Assembly: GCA_007132715.1 (NCBI GenBank) | Contig: SLOE01000049.1 | Span: forward strand, 1-42,630 | Direction: 5' to 3' | From: Bacteroidales bacterium | Lineage (GTDB): Bacteria > Bacteroidota > Bacteroidia > Bacteroidales > PUMT01 | DNA: 42,630 nt | Shown here: in pieces, positions 1 to 7,460 of the stretch | Numbering within the stretch: position 1 is the stretch's first letter | Layout of the letters: every line of letters begins with the position of its first letter | The notes under the pieces: generated by a model | Seen by the model: only the letters and a program-made list of their open reading frames with translations | Told to the model about the DNA's origin: nothing | Databases searched by the model: none | Made by a program: the position numbers and the translations under genes

Positions 1-364
1 CCGGGTTCGCTGCGCCTGTCCCGCTGTTCCCGGAGGGATTCCTGCTTCCTGTATTCGTTGAGCCGCCTCCGTAAACTGCTTCGCTGCCCCCTGAGCCGGT
101 ACCGCTGCTCCTGTAAACCTTCTCTCCCGGAGCAGTCCCTGAAAAGACCTCATGGGTTTTGAAGAATGAAGCAGGCAGGCAGGGGATACGGCTGATGCGG
201 TAAACCGATGAGGGGTTGATACCCAGGATATCCAGGTAATTACGGTACAGCTTGTTGTTCCCGTACTGATATGAGAACATCCGCAGGGCCATATCCTCAA
301 ACTCACCCTGCGTTTTTATGGCGAAGATCCCTTTTAACAGCTCTTTTCGGATATTCCTGTGCAT
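1..364 (-). CDS. LuxE-like acyl-protein synthetase, 3' part cut by window edge
   Basis: Reading the minus strand from an ATG at 364 gives an open frame to the window edge (121 codons). Residues 20-80 resemble the N-terminal region of LuxE/PaaK-type acyl-protein synthetases: an ALRMFSYQYGNN segment, the FFKTH block at 67-71, and SSGTG at 86-90 where the family has its nucleotide/acyl-binding SSGTTG loop. LuxE enzymes activate fatty acids on a protein cysteine; in Bacteroidota without lux genes the real substrate is unknown. Straight after SSGTG the frame becomes Gly/Ser/Asn/Thr-rich (residues 88-121) instead of the usual conserved sequence, which looks like an in-frame low-complexity insertion. 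The frame closes upstream at an in-frame stop, so 364 is the best start. It is divergent from the cyclase gene. The family call rests on remembered motifs, and the missing C-terminus prevents a check of the catalytic residues. Confidence 0.66.
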   Translation of the reverse strand, partial: MHRNIRKELLKGIFAIKTQGEFEDMALRMFSYQYGNNKLYRNYLDILGINPSSVYRISRIPCLPASFFKTHEVFSGTAPGEKVYRSSGTGSGGSEAVYGGGSTNTGSRNPSGNSGTGAANP

Positions 365-434
365 TCTGGCAACTTCATAGGGGCAGCAATTGCGGCCCGG
401 TATTTATTAACCGGTGCTGTAGATAAACCGGTAT

Positions 435-466
435 TTTGACGGATCAACTTATAATGATTAATTTTG
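435..466 (+). promoter_or_regulatory. Bacteroidota-type promoter for the cyclase-HD gene
   Basis: TTTG at 435-438, a 20-nt spacer, then TAATTTTG at 459-466, which fits the Bacteroidota -33 TTTG / -7 TAnnTTTG pattern. It lies about 57 nt upstream of the ATG at 523. Confidence 0.6.
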
Positions 467-522
467 TGATCATAATTTCTTCAGGATGCTGTCATCGTTG
501 CAAAGATAAACATTCTACCTCC

Positions 523-1932
523 ATGGTTAAAGAGACGGAAAAACATCAGGATAAGGAACTGCTTAAAAGGATCGCCAGGCTGGTAAAACAGAACAAGGAT
601 CTTTATGAGCAGGTCCGCCAGCTTGCCGAAAACAATGACAAGCTCGCAGAACTTGTTGATAAATATGAACGGAGGCTCGCAAGACTGAAGGCGGGCGAGG
701 GAGAAGGTGAAGGTCCGGATGACCAGTCCGGTATCCTGAAATTCAAGATGGGTACTGTCCTGTTTGCCGATATCCAGGGATTCGGGAGACTCACCGAGGA
801 GATGGATACACAATCGATGATGGATGACCTTGATGATCTGTTTTTCCATTTTGACTCGATAGTAAAAAAATATAAGCTACAAAAGATCAAGATTATAGGC
901 GACTCCTACATGTGTGCCGGGGGTGTGCCGGCCAAGAACAGTACCAACCCGATCGATGTGGTGATGGCAGCGCTGGAGATGACCCTCTACCTGGATGAAC
1001 TGAAGAGCAGGTCTGACAAGAACAAGGTCTGGGACATCAGTATCGGGGTGCATACGGGCCCTGTAACTGCCATTGCAACCGGCAAAAAAAAGGTGACATG
1101 GGAGCTGAAGGGAGACACTGTCAATATTGCAAGCCGGCTAAGTGCATCATGCGAGGTTGGCAAAATAAACATCTCTGCCAATACCTACGAGCTCGTTAAG
1201 GAGTTTTTCGCATGCGAGTATAACGGCAAGATCCCGGTGAAATATATTGGCGACCTTGAGATGTTTTACGTAAAGGGCATAATTCCCGAGATCTCTGTCA
1301 ATGGTAAGGGACTTGAGCCAGACTACCGGTTCGACACCAAGTTCAAGCTGATCCAGTTTGTAGACCTGCAGGAGATCATTCTCGATAAGCTTGAGAAGGA
1401 GCTGCCGGGGTATCTCTACTACCACAATGTTAAGCACACTATCGACGTGGTTACCGAAGTCGAGCTGATAGGGTGGGCAGAAGGGGTGTCAGAGGAGGAG
1501 GTGCTTCTGCTCAAGACGGCTGCCCTCTTTCACGACGCGGGGCACACGGTGGGATACGACCGGCATGAGGAGCTTGGTTGCGAACTGGCCAGGCAGTACC
1601 TGCCGGAGTACAATTTTTCCGGTGAGCAGATAGACAGGGTGAGCGAACTGATAATGGCGACACAGATGCCGCCCAGACCGCGTAACCTTCTTGAAAAGAT
1701 AATGTGCGATTCCGATCTCGACTACCTTGGGCGAAGCGATTTCATTCCGGTTTCAAATACTCTCTACAAGGAGCTTAAGGAACAGGACAAGATTGGCACG
1801 CTCAATGACTGGAACAAGCTGCAGATAAAGTTCATATCGGGTCACCAGTACTTTACCGAAACCGCCCGTAACCTCAGGGAGGTCAACAAGCAGAAACAGA
1901 TAGAGAGAATTAAAAGCCTGATAGAGGAGTAA
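523..1932 (+). CDS. Class III adenylate/guanylate cyclase fused to HD phosphohydrolase domain
   Basis: 469 residues, soluble. I start it at ATG 523, since the frame further upstream overlaps the promoter and has only a TTG start. Domain order: a charged coiled coil at about 10-58; a cyclase homology domain at about 75-255 with metal-binding Asp83 in FADIQGF and Asp127 in KIIGDSYM, and the NIASR transition-state Asn/Arg; then an HD domain at about 300-405 with HNVKHT (His301/His305), HDAGH (337-341) and a downstream Asp cluster in CDSDLDY. The usual substrate-selecting Asp of adenylate cyclases (YDxWG) appears as Glu in WELKG, so ATP versus GTP preference cannot be read with confidence. One chain may therefore both make and break a nucleotide signal, or the HD part may act on another phosphoester; this is inference. 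It is convergent to pgk with only about 20 bp between stops. Confidence 0.85.
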   Translation: MVKETEKHQDKELLKRIARLVKQNKDLYEQVRQLAENNDKLAELVDKYERRLARLKAGEGEGEGPDDQSGILKFKMGTVLFADIQGFGRLTEEMDTQSMMDDLDDLFFHFDSIVKKYKLQKIKIIGDSYMCAGGVPAKNSTNPIDVVMAALEMTLYLDELKSRSDKNKVWDISIGVHTGPVTAIATGKKKVTWELKGDTVNIASRLSASCEVGKINISANTYELVKEFFACEYNGKIPVKYIGDLEMFYVKGIIPEISVNGKGLEPDYRFDTKFKLIQFVDLQEIILDKLEKELPGYLYYHNVKHTIDVVTEVELIGWAEGVSEEEVLLLKTAALFHDAGHTVGYDRHEELGCELARQYLPEYNFSGEQIDRVSELIMATQMPPRPRNLLEKIMCDSDLDYLGRSDFIPVSNTLYKELKEQDKIGTLNDWNKLQIKFISGHQYFTETARNLREVNKQKQIERIKSLIEE

Positions 1933-1952
1933 CAGTGAATGTAATCCGGGCC

Positions 1953-3143
1953 CTATCCCATGATGGCCTTAATACCCGGCAGCTCCTTGCCTTCCATGTA
2001 TTCAAGCATTGCTCCGCCACCGGTCGATACGTAAGAAACCTTATCGCCCAGATCGTATTTGTTGATCGCTGCCACGGAGTCTCCACCCCCGATTAGGCTG
2101 AATGCCCCCCTGGATGTGGCTTCGGCTATTGCCAGGGCAATACTCCTGGTCCCTGCCTCGAATTTCTCCATCTCGAAAACGCCCATGGGCCCGTTCCAGA
2201 GTATGGTCTTGGAATCCCTGATTATCTCGGTAATATGGTTTATTGATTCTTCGCCGATATCAAGGCCCATCCATCCGTCAGGCACGTTGTCAACGGCTGT
2301 CTTCTGAACCGAGGCTTCGGCATCGAACTTGTCCGCCACCACATTGTCAACGGGCAGGACAAGCTTGACGTTCTTCTCCTTTGCCTTTTCAAACAGCTCC
2401 AGGGCCATATCCAGCTTGTCCTCCTCAACGATTGACGATCCGATGCTGCCGCCCCGGGCCTTTATGAAGGTGTAGACCATACCGCCGCCTATCACAAGGT
2501 TGTCTACCCTGTCAAGCAGGTTCTCAATTATCAGGATCTTGTCAGATACCTTTGCGCCTCCCATGATGGCAGTAAAGGGCTTCTGTGAATCCTTCAGTAC
2601 CTTGTCCATGCTTTTCAGCTCACTTTCAATGAGGTACCCGAACATTTTGTTCTCAGGGAAGAATTTTGCAATAATGGCAGTTGATGCATGTGCCCTGTGA
2701 GCGGTACCGAATGCATCGTTCACATAGACGTCGGCCAGCGAAGCAAGTTCTGCGGCAAACTCTTCATTACCCTTTTCCTCCTCCTTGTGGAACCGCAGGT
2801 TTTCAAGCAGCAGTATCTCTCCCGGCTTCAGGTTCTCAGCCATTTCAAGCGGTTTATTACCTATGCAGTCGCCCGCAAATTTCACATTTGCTCCTGACAG
2901 TTTGGAAATGTGCTTTACCAGGTGCCTGAGCGAAAACTTCTCCTCATAACCAGCCTTGGGTCTTCCCAGGTGCGACATGAGAATTACTGAGCCACCTGAT
3001 GCGAGTATTTTTTTTATCGTTGGCATTGCCGCCCTGATCCGGTTGTCATCGGTTATTTCAAAGTTGCTGTTAAGAGGAACATTGAAATCGACCCTGATAA
3101 GGGCTTTTTTCTTTTTAAAATCAAATGTCTCAATTGTCTTCAT
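1953..3143 (-). CDS. pgk: Phosphoglycerate kinase
   Basis: 396 residues, the usual bacterial length. It interconverts 1,3-bisphosphoglycerate + ADP and 3-phosphoglycerate + ATP in cytosolic glycolysis and gluconeogenesis. The N-terminal substrate signature ([14 protein letters not shown]), the LMSHLGRPK block, [11 protein letters not shown], the [11 protein letters not shown] hinge region and the C-terminal nucleotide-binding GGGDSVAA segment are all present and in order. Start ATG at 3143. It stands alone on the minus strand: the cyclase-HD gene converges on it from the left and holB is divergent on the right. No clear TAnnTTTG box was seen upstream. The sequence looks intact. Confidence 0.98.
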   Translation of the reverse strand: MKTIETFDFKKKKALIRVDFNVPLNSNFEITDDNRIRAAMPTIKKILASGGSVILMSHLGRPKAGYEEKFSLRHLVKHISKLSGANVKFAGDCIGNKPLEMAENLKPGEILLLENLRFHKEEEKGNEEFAAELASLADVYVNDAFGTAHRAHASTAIIAKFFPENKMFGYLIESELKSMDKVLKDSQKPFTAIMGGAKVSDKILIIENLLDRVDNLVIGGGMVYTFIKARGGSIGSSIVEEDKLDMALELFEKAKEKNVKLVLPVDNVVADKFDAEASVQKTAVDNVPDGWMGLDIGEESINHITEIIRDSKTILWNGPMGVFEMEKFEAGTRSIALAIAEATSRGAFSLIGGGDSVAAINKYDLGDKVSYVSTGGGAMLEYMEGKELPGIKAIMG

Positions 3144-3291
3144 TGCTGCTGTTTATTGTTTGTAATTCGATTTAAGCACCAGGCGGCATATGACAGCATA
3201 TGTTCCGCATGTTTATACCACCTTTTTCGGCATGATTATTTTTAGATGCCGGGGGATGGCATGTGCAAATGTAAAAAACTATTTTTTATTT

Positions 3292-3299
3292 TAACTTTG
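3292..3299 (+). promoter_or_regulatory. -7 box upstream of holB
   Basis: TAACTTTG matches the Bacteroidota TAnnTTTG -7 element, 61 nt before the ATG chosen for holB. No good -33 TTTG was seen. Its position supports the downstream start at 3360 rather than the longer frame from 3246, which would run through the promoter. Confidence 0.5.
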
Positions 3300-3359
3300 T
3301 GCAGGGATGTTATTAAGAATTATTTCCCGGATTGCTTCAACCAGTTTACCACATGTGAT

Positions 3360-4487
3360 ATGCTTTTCAGGAATGTTGCCGGATGTCATGAGCTGAAGGG
3401 CAATCTGCTGCAGATTGCCTCGGAGAACTGTGTTCCCCATGCGATGATTTTTACGGGCAGGCCGGGAACCGGAAAGCTGGGGATGGCGCTTGCGTTCGCC
3501 AGGTACCTCAACTGTGAGGCTCCCGGGGCTGATGATGCCTGTAATGAGTGTCGCTCCTGCCGGAAATATGCCAAACTTGAACATCCCGACCTTCACCTGG
3601 TCTTTCCTGTGGCGAAACTGAAAAACGGGGAAAAGGACCCGGTAAGCGACACCTACATTTCACGGTGGCGTGAGGCGGTGCTTGAGAACCACTATCTGAG
3701 TCTCTATATGTGGATGGAAAAACTGGGAGTGGAGAACAGCCAGGGGTTTATAAGCATCAGGGAAAGCCAGCAGATCATGAAGAAACTTTCCCTGAAAAGC
3801 TTTGAGGCCCGGTACAAGGTGATGATAATATGGATGGCCGAGAAGATGAACCCGGCGGCCAGCGGCAAGTTGCTCAAGATCCTCGAGGAACCTCCGGCGG
3901 GAACTCTGTTCATGATGGTTGCCGAAGATACGGGCCGGATACTTCCTACCATTCTTTCCCGTACACAGATCTTCAGGGTGCCTCCGATAGATAAGGGGTC
4001 TATGCAGAGACTGATCGGGGAGAAGGGGATCAATGATCCTGATAAGGCCGGGCGGCTGGCAAAACTTTCTGAAGGCAGCTACCTCAAACTGCAGGAACTA
4101 CTGGAAGAGGGAGATGAAAACAGTTACAATTTTTCAATGTTCGTGAAGTTTATGCGGCTCTGCTTTATACCCGACTTTGCCGGCATCATGCAGTGGACTG
4201 AGGAGATGGGGGCAAGGGGCAGGGAGAGACAGAAACATTTTCTTGAAACTGCACTCCGGCTTATAAGGGGCAACCTGATTATGAATGTGAAAGCTGGTGA
4301 TATCGACCTGCTTCCTGATGAAGAAAAAGAGTGGTCGGTAAAGTTTTCAAAATTTATCCATCCGGGAAACGTTCATACTTTGTACGATGAATTCGGCAAG
4401 GCATCACTACACATCGAGCATAACGGCTACAGCCGCCTTGTTTTGTTCGACCTTGCCATCAAAACAGCCAGGTTGCTGAAAACCTAG
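3360..4487 (+). CDS. holB: DNA polymerase III delta' subunit
   Basis: 375 residues from ATG 3360. It is an AAA+ clamp-loader subunit that helps place the sliding clamp on DNA. Visible features: Walker A GRPGTGK at 33-39, the four-cysteine zinc module (Cys52, Cys61, Cys64, Cys67) typical of clamp-loader gamma/delta' subunits, KLLKILEEPP in the sensor region and the ILSRTQIF motif. The longer frame from 3246 adds about 38 Cys/Phe-rich residues unlike the family and covers a -7 box, so I reject it. ricT follows 42 bp downstream, then gldH, an order seen in other Bacteroidota. The C-terminal third is less conserved, as usual for delta'. Confidence 0.93.
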   Translation: MLFRNVAGCHELKGNLLQIASENCVPHAMIFTGRPGTGKLGMALAFARYLNCEAPGADDACNECRSCRKYAKLEHPDLHLVFPVAKLKNGEKDPVSDTYISRWREAVLENHYLSLYMWMEKLGVENSQGFISIRESQQIMKKLSLKSFEARYKVMIIWMAEKMNPAASGKLLKILEEPPAGTLFMMVAEDTGRILPTILSRTQIFRVPPIDKGSMQRLIGEKGINDPDKAGRLAKLSEGSYLKLQELLEEGDENSYNFSMFVKFMRLCFIPDFAGIMQWTEEMGARGRERQKHFLETALRLIRGNLIMNVKAGDIDLLPDEEKEWSVKFSKFIHPGNVHTLYDEFGKASLHIEHNGYSRLVLFDLAIKTARLLKT

Positions 4488-4502
4488 TTTTTATTACTTT
4501 TG
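4473..4502 (+). promoter_or_regulatory. Promoter for ricT-gldH
   Basis: TTG at 4473-4475, a 19-nt spacer, then TACTTTTG at 4495-4502. The -33 part lies inside the last codons of holB, and ATG 4530 follows 27 nt after the box. This suggests ricT can be transcribed independently of holB. Confidence 0.55.
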
Positions 4503-4529
4503 TTGCACAGGTTTAAACCAATAGTTGTA

Positions 4530-5681
4530 ATGACCGACACTACAATATATTGCAGGGGCTGCTCAGCCATTCTATCGGGACAGGAGACAGATCAGCACGG
4601 GCACATGTCATGCAACAGTCTTGATGTGTATGACTGGCTCGACGACCTTCAGGATCCTCCCAATGGGCATGATATAGTTGAGGTAAGGTTCAAGAATACA
4701 AGAAAGGGGTTTTTCAGGAATGTCAACAAGCTGAAACTCCGCAAGGGAGATATTATAGCTGTTGAATCATCGCCCGGCCATGACATTGGCATTGTGTCGC
4801 TGAGAGGTGAGCTGGTGAGGGAACAGATGAAAAAATACCGTGTAGAGCCTGACGATGAGAACCATAAAAAGGTTTACCGTAAGGCGAAGCCGGCAGATAT
4901 TGATAAGTGGAGGGAGACTATCTCGCTCGAGATACCAACCATGCTCAAGGCCCGTGAGCTCTCGGAGTCACTCGGACTGGATATGAAGATTGGCGATGTT
5001 GAGTACCAGGGTGACAAAACCAAGGCAATTTTCTACTATATTGCAGAAGAGCGTGTTGATTTCAGGGAGCTTATCAAGGTACTGGCCGAGGAGTTCAGGG
5101 TAAGGATTGAGATGCGACAGGTTGGTGCACGTCAGGAGGCCGGACGGATCGGAGGAATAGGGGCCTGCGGCAGGCAGCTCTGCTGCAGCACATGGCTGAC
5201 TAACTTCACTTCTGTAACAACAAATGCCGCAAGGGTCCAGGATATATCTCTCAACCCCCAGAAGCTGGCAGGACAGTGCAGCAAGCTGAAGTGCTGCATC
5301 AACTACGAAGTTGCGGTTTACAGCGATGCCAAAAAGGAGTTCCCTGACCTTACCCGGATACTTGAAACAAGTGAGAGCAGCTATTATTTCCAGAAGGCAG
5401 ATATTTTCAAGAAAACCATCTGGTACTCAACAGATCCCGAATTTCCGCTGAACATGGTGTCGCTCAACATAGAGAGGGTAAAGGAGATAATAGTGCTCAA
5501 CAAAAGTGGTAAGAAACCGGCCAGGCTGATTGAGAGCACCGTGATATCGGGAGATCCTCCTGCCGGGGGAACGGAATATTTTTCAGACGACAGCCTGACG
5601 AGGTTCGAAGAAGCTTCCGGCCAGAGGAAAAAGAAGGGCCGCAGGAAAAAAAAGAAGTTAAAAAGGCCAAAAAATGACTGA
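4530..5681 (+). CDS. ricT: RicT/YaaT-like PSP1-domain Fe-S protein
   Basis: 383 residues from ATG 4530. It belongs to the PSP1 C-terminal family (Bacillus YaaT/RicT). In Bacillus, RicT with RicA and RicF forms an Fe-S complex that promotes RNase Y-dependent RNA processing; the role in Bacteroidota is not established. Visible features: the PSP1 core at about 45-260 with GDIIAVES, RIEMRQVGARQEA and the signature GGIGACGRQLCCSTWL. The conserved cysteines are Cys213, Cys218/219, Cys250 and Cys255/256 (CSKLKCC). The N-terminus carries three further Cys (8, 11, 28) that could add a small metal site. The C-terminal 25 residues are a Lys/Arg-rich tail. It overlaps gldH by 8 bp, so the two are translationally linked. 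Confidence 0.9.
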   Translation: MTDTTIYCRGCSAILSGQETDQHGHMSCNSLDVYDWLDDLQDPPNGHDIVEVRFKNTRKGFFRNVNKLKLRKGDIIAVESSPGHDIGIVSLRGELVREQMKKYRVEPDDENHKKVYRKAKPADIDKWRETISLEIPTMLKARELSESLGLDMKIGDVEYQGDKTKAIFYYIAEERVDFRELIKVLAEEFRVRIEMRQVGARQEAGRIGGIGACGRQLCCSTWLTNFTSVTTNAARVQDISLNPQKLAGQCSKLKCCINYEVAVYSDAKKEFPDLTRILETSESSYYFQKADIFKKTIWYSTDPEFPLNMVSLNIERVKEIIVLNKSGKKPARLIESTVISGDPPAGGTEYFSDDSLTRFEEASGQRKKKGRRKKKKLKRPKND

Positions 5682-6180
5682 CAGTTATATTAACTACAAT
5701 TGCGGCAGAGTGCCGGCAGGCCTTTTTTTGCTTTCAATAGTCTTCATGGTAATTGTTACCGCCTGTAACCCGGGCGTAATATACGAGCAGAACCGCCGCA
5801 TTCCCGGCACCGTATGGGACCGGAACAACATACCTGTGTTCGGTGTGAGTATTGAAGATACCCTCGGTCTTCACAATCTGCTCATCAATGTCAGGAATAC
5901 TGGTGAATACCCCAGGAGCAACCTTTTTCTCTTCATTTCGGTCACATCGCCCGGCGGGTCGTTTACCCGCGATACCCTTGAGCTGGTACTTGCCGAACCA
6001 TCCGGAAAATGGAAGGGGAGAGGATTTGGAAGTATCTGGCAGAACAGGTTCTATTACAGGAGGAACGTACGGTTCCCCGAAAGGGGTATTTATGTTTTTG
6101 AAATAGAACAGGCAATGAGAATAGAGAAGCTGCCGGGAATAACCGATATCGGACTGAGGGTCGAAAAAGCCGGTATATAA
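5674..6180 (+). CDS. gldH: Gliding motility lipoprotein GldH
   Basis: 168 residues. A hydrophobic signal segment (about 15-30) ends in the lipobox VTAC, so the mature protein is a lipoprotein. The body contains YEQNRRIPGTVWDRN and a beta-rich domain typical of GldH, with the conserved GFGSIWQNRFYYRRNVRFP stretch near 120-135. GldH is an accessory component in the gliding/type IX secretion group of Bacteroidota; in Flavobacterium its loss stops gliding. The start overlaps the 3' end of ricT and is the only one that leaves a full signal peptide. In many relatives a penicillin-binding protein gene follows; here trmB follows instead. Confidence 0.9.
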   Translation: MTDSYINYNCGRVPAGLFLLSIVFMVIVTACNPGVIYEQNRRIPGTVWDRNNIPVFGVSIEDTLGLHNLLINVRNTGEYPRSNLFLFISVTSPGGSFTRDTLELVLAEPSGKWKGRGFGSIWQNRFYYRRNVRFPERGIYVFEIEQAMRIEKLPGITDIGLRVEKAGI

Positions 6181-6200
6181 ACCTGGATAACCATACTGTA

Positions 6201-6896
6201 GTGGGAAAGAAGAAGTTGCTGAGATTTGCCGAGATGCGGGATTTTGATAACGTGGTGCAGGCCGGAGCGGATCAGGTGTACGGCGAAAGGCACCCGCTAT
6301 GCGGCAAATGGGCTGAAACCTTCTTCCGGCGTAGCAGACCGCTGGTGCTGGAGCTTGGATGCGGAAAAGGGGAATACACGATTGAGCTGGCAAAGATGAT
6401 GCCCGGGAAGAACTTCCTGGGAGTGGACATAAAAGGGGCAAGGATATGGAAAGGGGCCAGGTATGCCCTTGACAATAATCTTAAAAATGCAGGCTTTTTG
6501 AGGACACGTATAGAGCTGATATCCTCTTTTTTTGAACGTGACGAGGTTGATGAAATATGGCTGACCTTTCCAGACCCCCAGGTAAAAAAGGCACAGAAAA
6601 GGCTGACTGCACCCCAGTTCCTTTACAGGTACAGGGGGTTTCTTAAACCGGGGGGACTGGTACACCTGAAGACAGACAGTACTGTGCTTTATCAATATAC
6701 CCTGTCATTGCTGGAGGGTAACCGGCTGGAAATAACTGATCACACAGATGATCTATACGGTACCGGTACCGGTGATCCTGTTCTTAACATCCGCACTTAC
6801 TATGAAAAGCAGTTTCTGAAGCAGGGCAAGCCTATATGCTATATCAAATTCAGGATTGACGGAAACGGATTAATAAACGCGCCGGATGACCAGTGA
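6201..6896 (+). CDS. trmB: tRNA (guanine-N7-)-methyltransferase
   Basis: 231 residues, starting with GTG at 6201; no in-frame ATG fits. The enzyme methylates G46 in the tRNA variable loop using SAM. Visible features: SAM motif I LELGCGKGEY at 50-59, GVDIKGARIWKGA (motif II), the TrmB hallmark TFPDP at 122-126 and the C-terminal TYYEKQFL region used in tRNA binding. Its last codons overlap the ATG of the alkyltransferase-like gene (ATGACCAGTGA), so the two are translationally coupled. It lies 20 bp after gldH and is probably read from the ricT-gldH transcript. Confidence 0.96.
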   Translation: MGKKKLLRFAEMRDFDNVVQAGADQVYGERHPLCGKWAETFFRRSRPLVLELGCGKGEYTIELAKMMPGKNFLGVDIKGARIWKGARYALDNNLKNAGFLRTRIELISSFFERDEVDEIWLTFPDPQVKKAQKRLTAPQFLYRYRGFLKPGGLVHLKTDSTVLYQYTLSLLEGNRLEITDHTDDLYGTGTGDPVLNIRTYYEKQFLKQGKPICYIKFRIDGNGLINAPDDQ

Positions 6897-7221
6897 TAAG
6901 GAGAGCTTTTTTGAAAGGGTTTACATGGTGACATCCCGTATTCCCTACGGAAGGGTTACCACCTACGGTGCAATAGCACGCTGCCTGGGCTCGTCAGGTT
7001 CGGCCCGCATGGTGGGATGGGCGCTGAACAACTGTCACAGCCTGGAGGAATTCATTCCGGCTCACCGCGTGGTTAACCGCAACGGTTTCCTGACCGGGAA
7101 GAATCACTTCGGGACCCCCACAGCGATGCAGCAGCTTCTGGAAAATGAGAACATAAGTGTTGCAGACGACAGGGTGGTCAGGTTCAGGGAACTTTTCTGG
7201 GATCCCTGCAGCGGGCGCTGA
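6886..7221 (+). CDS. Alkyltransferase-like (ATL) DNA-damage protein, MGMT family
   Basis: 111 residues. It has the DNA-binding part of O6-alkylguanine transferases: a winged helix with PYGRVTTYGAIA at 20-31, the Arg finger region ARMVGWAL at 40-47, and the active-site motif written as IPAHRV (57-62). The nucleophilic Cys of PCHRV is replaced by Ala59, so it cannot repair by alkyl transfer. ATL proteins bind alkylated bases and pass them to nucleotide excision repair; Ala variants such as Thermus TTHA1564 are known. It overlaps trmB by 11 bp. The last four codons and the stop lie inside the 12-bp repeat tract, so the C-terminus may have been remodelled by repeat growth. Confidence 0.9.
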   Translation: MTSDKESFFERVYMVTSRIPYGRVTTYGAIARCLGSSGSARMVGWALNNCHSLEEFIPAHRVVNRNGFLTGKNHFGTPTAMQQLLENENISVADDRVVRFRELFWDPCSGR

Positions 7222-7359
7222 AGCAGGCCTTGCAGCGGGCTTTGAGCTGGTCCTGATGGAGGCTCCGGCCTTGACTCTGAAGCTGGTTTTGCAACTGGTT
7301 TTGGTGCGGGCGCTGAAGCAGGCCTTGCAGCGGGCTTTGAGCTGGTCCTGATGCAGCAG
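7205..7359 (+). repeat. Degenerate 12-bp tandem repeat with 95-bp higher-order copy
   Basis: From 7205 the DNA can be cut into about 13 consecutive units of 12 bp (one is 11 bp), with approximate consensus cTTGaaGCtGGt. A 48-bp block at 7211-7258 is repeated exactly at 7306-7353, an offset of 95 bp (eight units minus one base). The first units contain the end and stop codon of the alkyltransferase-like gene; the rest is intergenic. Open frames through it give low-complexity Leu/Ala/Gln or Pro/Ala peptides and I do not regard them as genes. Confidence 0.9.
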
Positions 7360-7411
7360 CTTACGTCACCTGCCTGCTGTGAATTACCCCGGGACGGTCT
7401 GCTTTTTTTTA

Positions 7412-7419
7412 TATATTTG
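7412..7419 (+). promoter_or_regulatory. -7 box upstream of mrp
   Basis: TATATTTG matches TAnnTTTG, 41 nt before the mrp ATG. A second match, TAATTTTG at 7449-7456, lies only 4 nt before the ATG and would give an almost leaderless message. Neither has a convincing -33 element. Placed after the repeat tract, this separates mrp from the trmB transcript. Confidence 0.45.
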
Positions 7420-7460
7420 CAGTCAGTTATATTTAGTTTAAATATTGATAATTTTGTCTT

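Noticed and set aside
5734-6441. Long open frame on the minus strand opposite gldH and trmB
   Set aside because: Ser/Pro/Arg-rich shadow of two well-supported genes on the other strand.
7211-7353. Possible CRISPR-like direct repeats
   Set aside because: The two 48-bp copies are part of a continuous 12-bp tandem array; there are no unique spacers and no cas genes.
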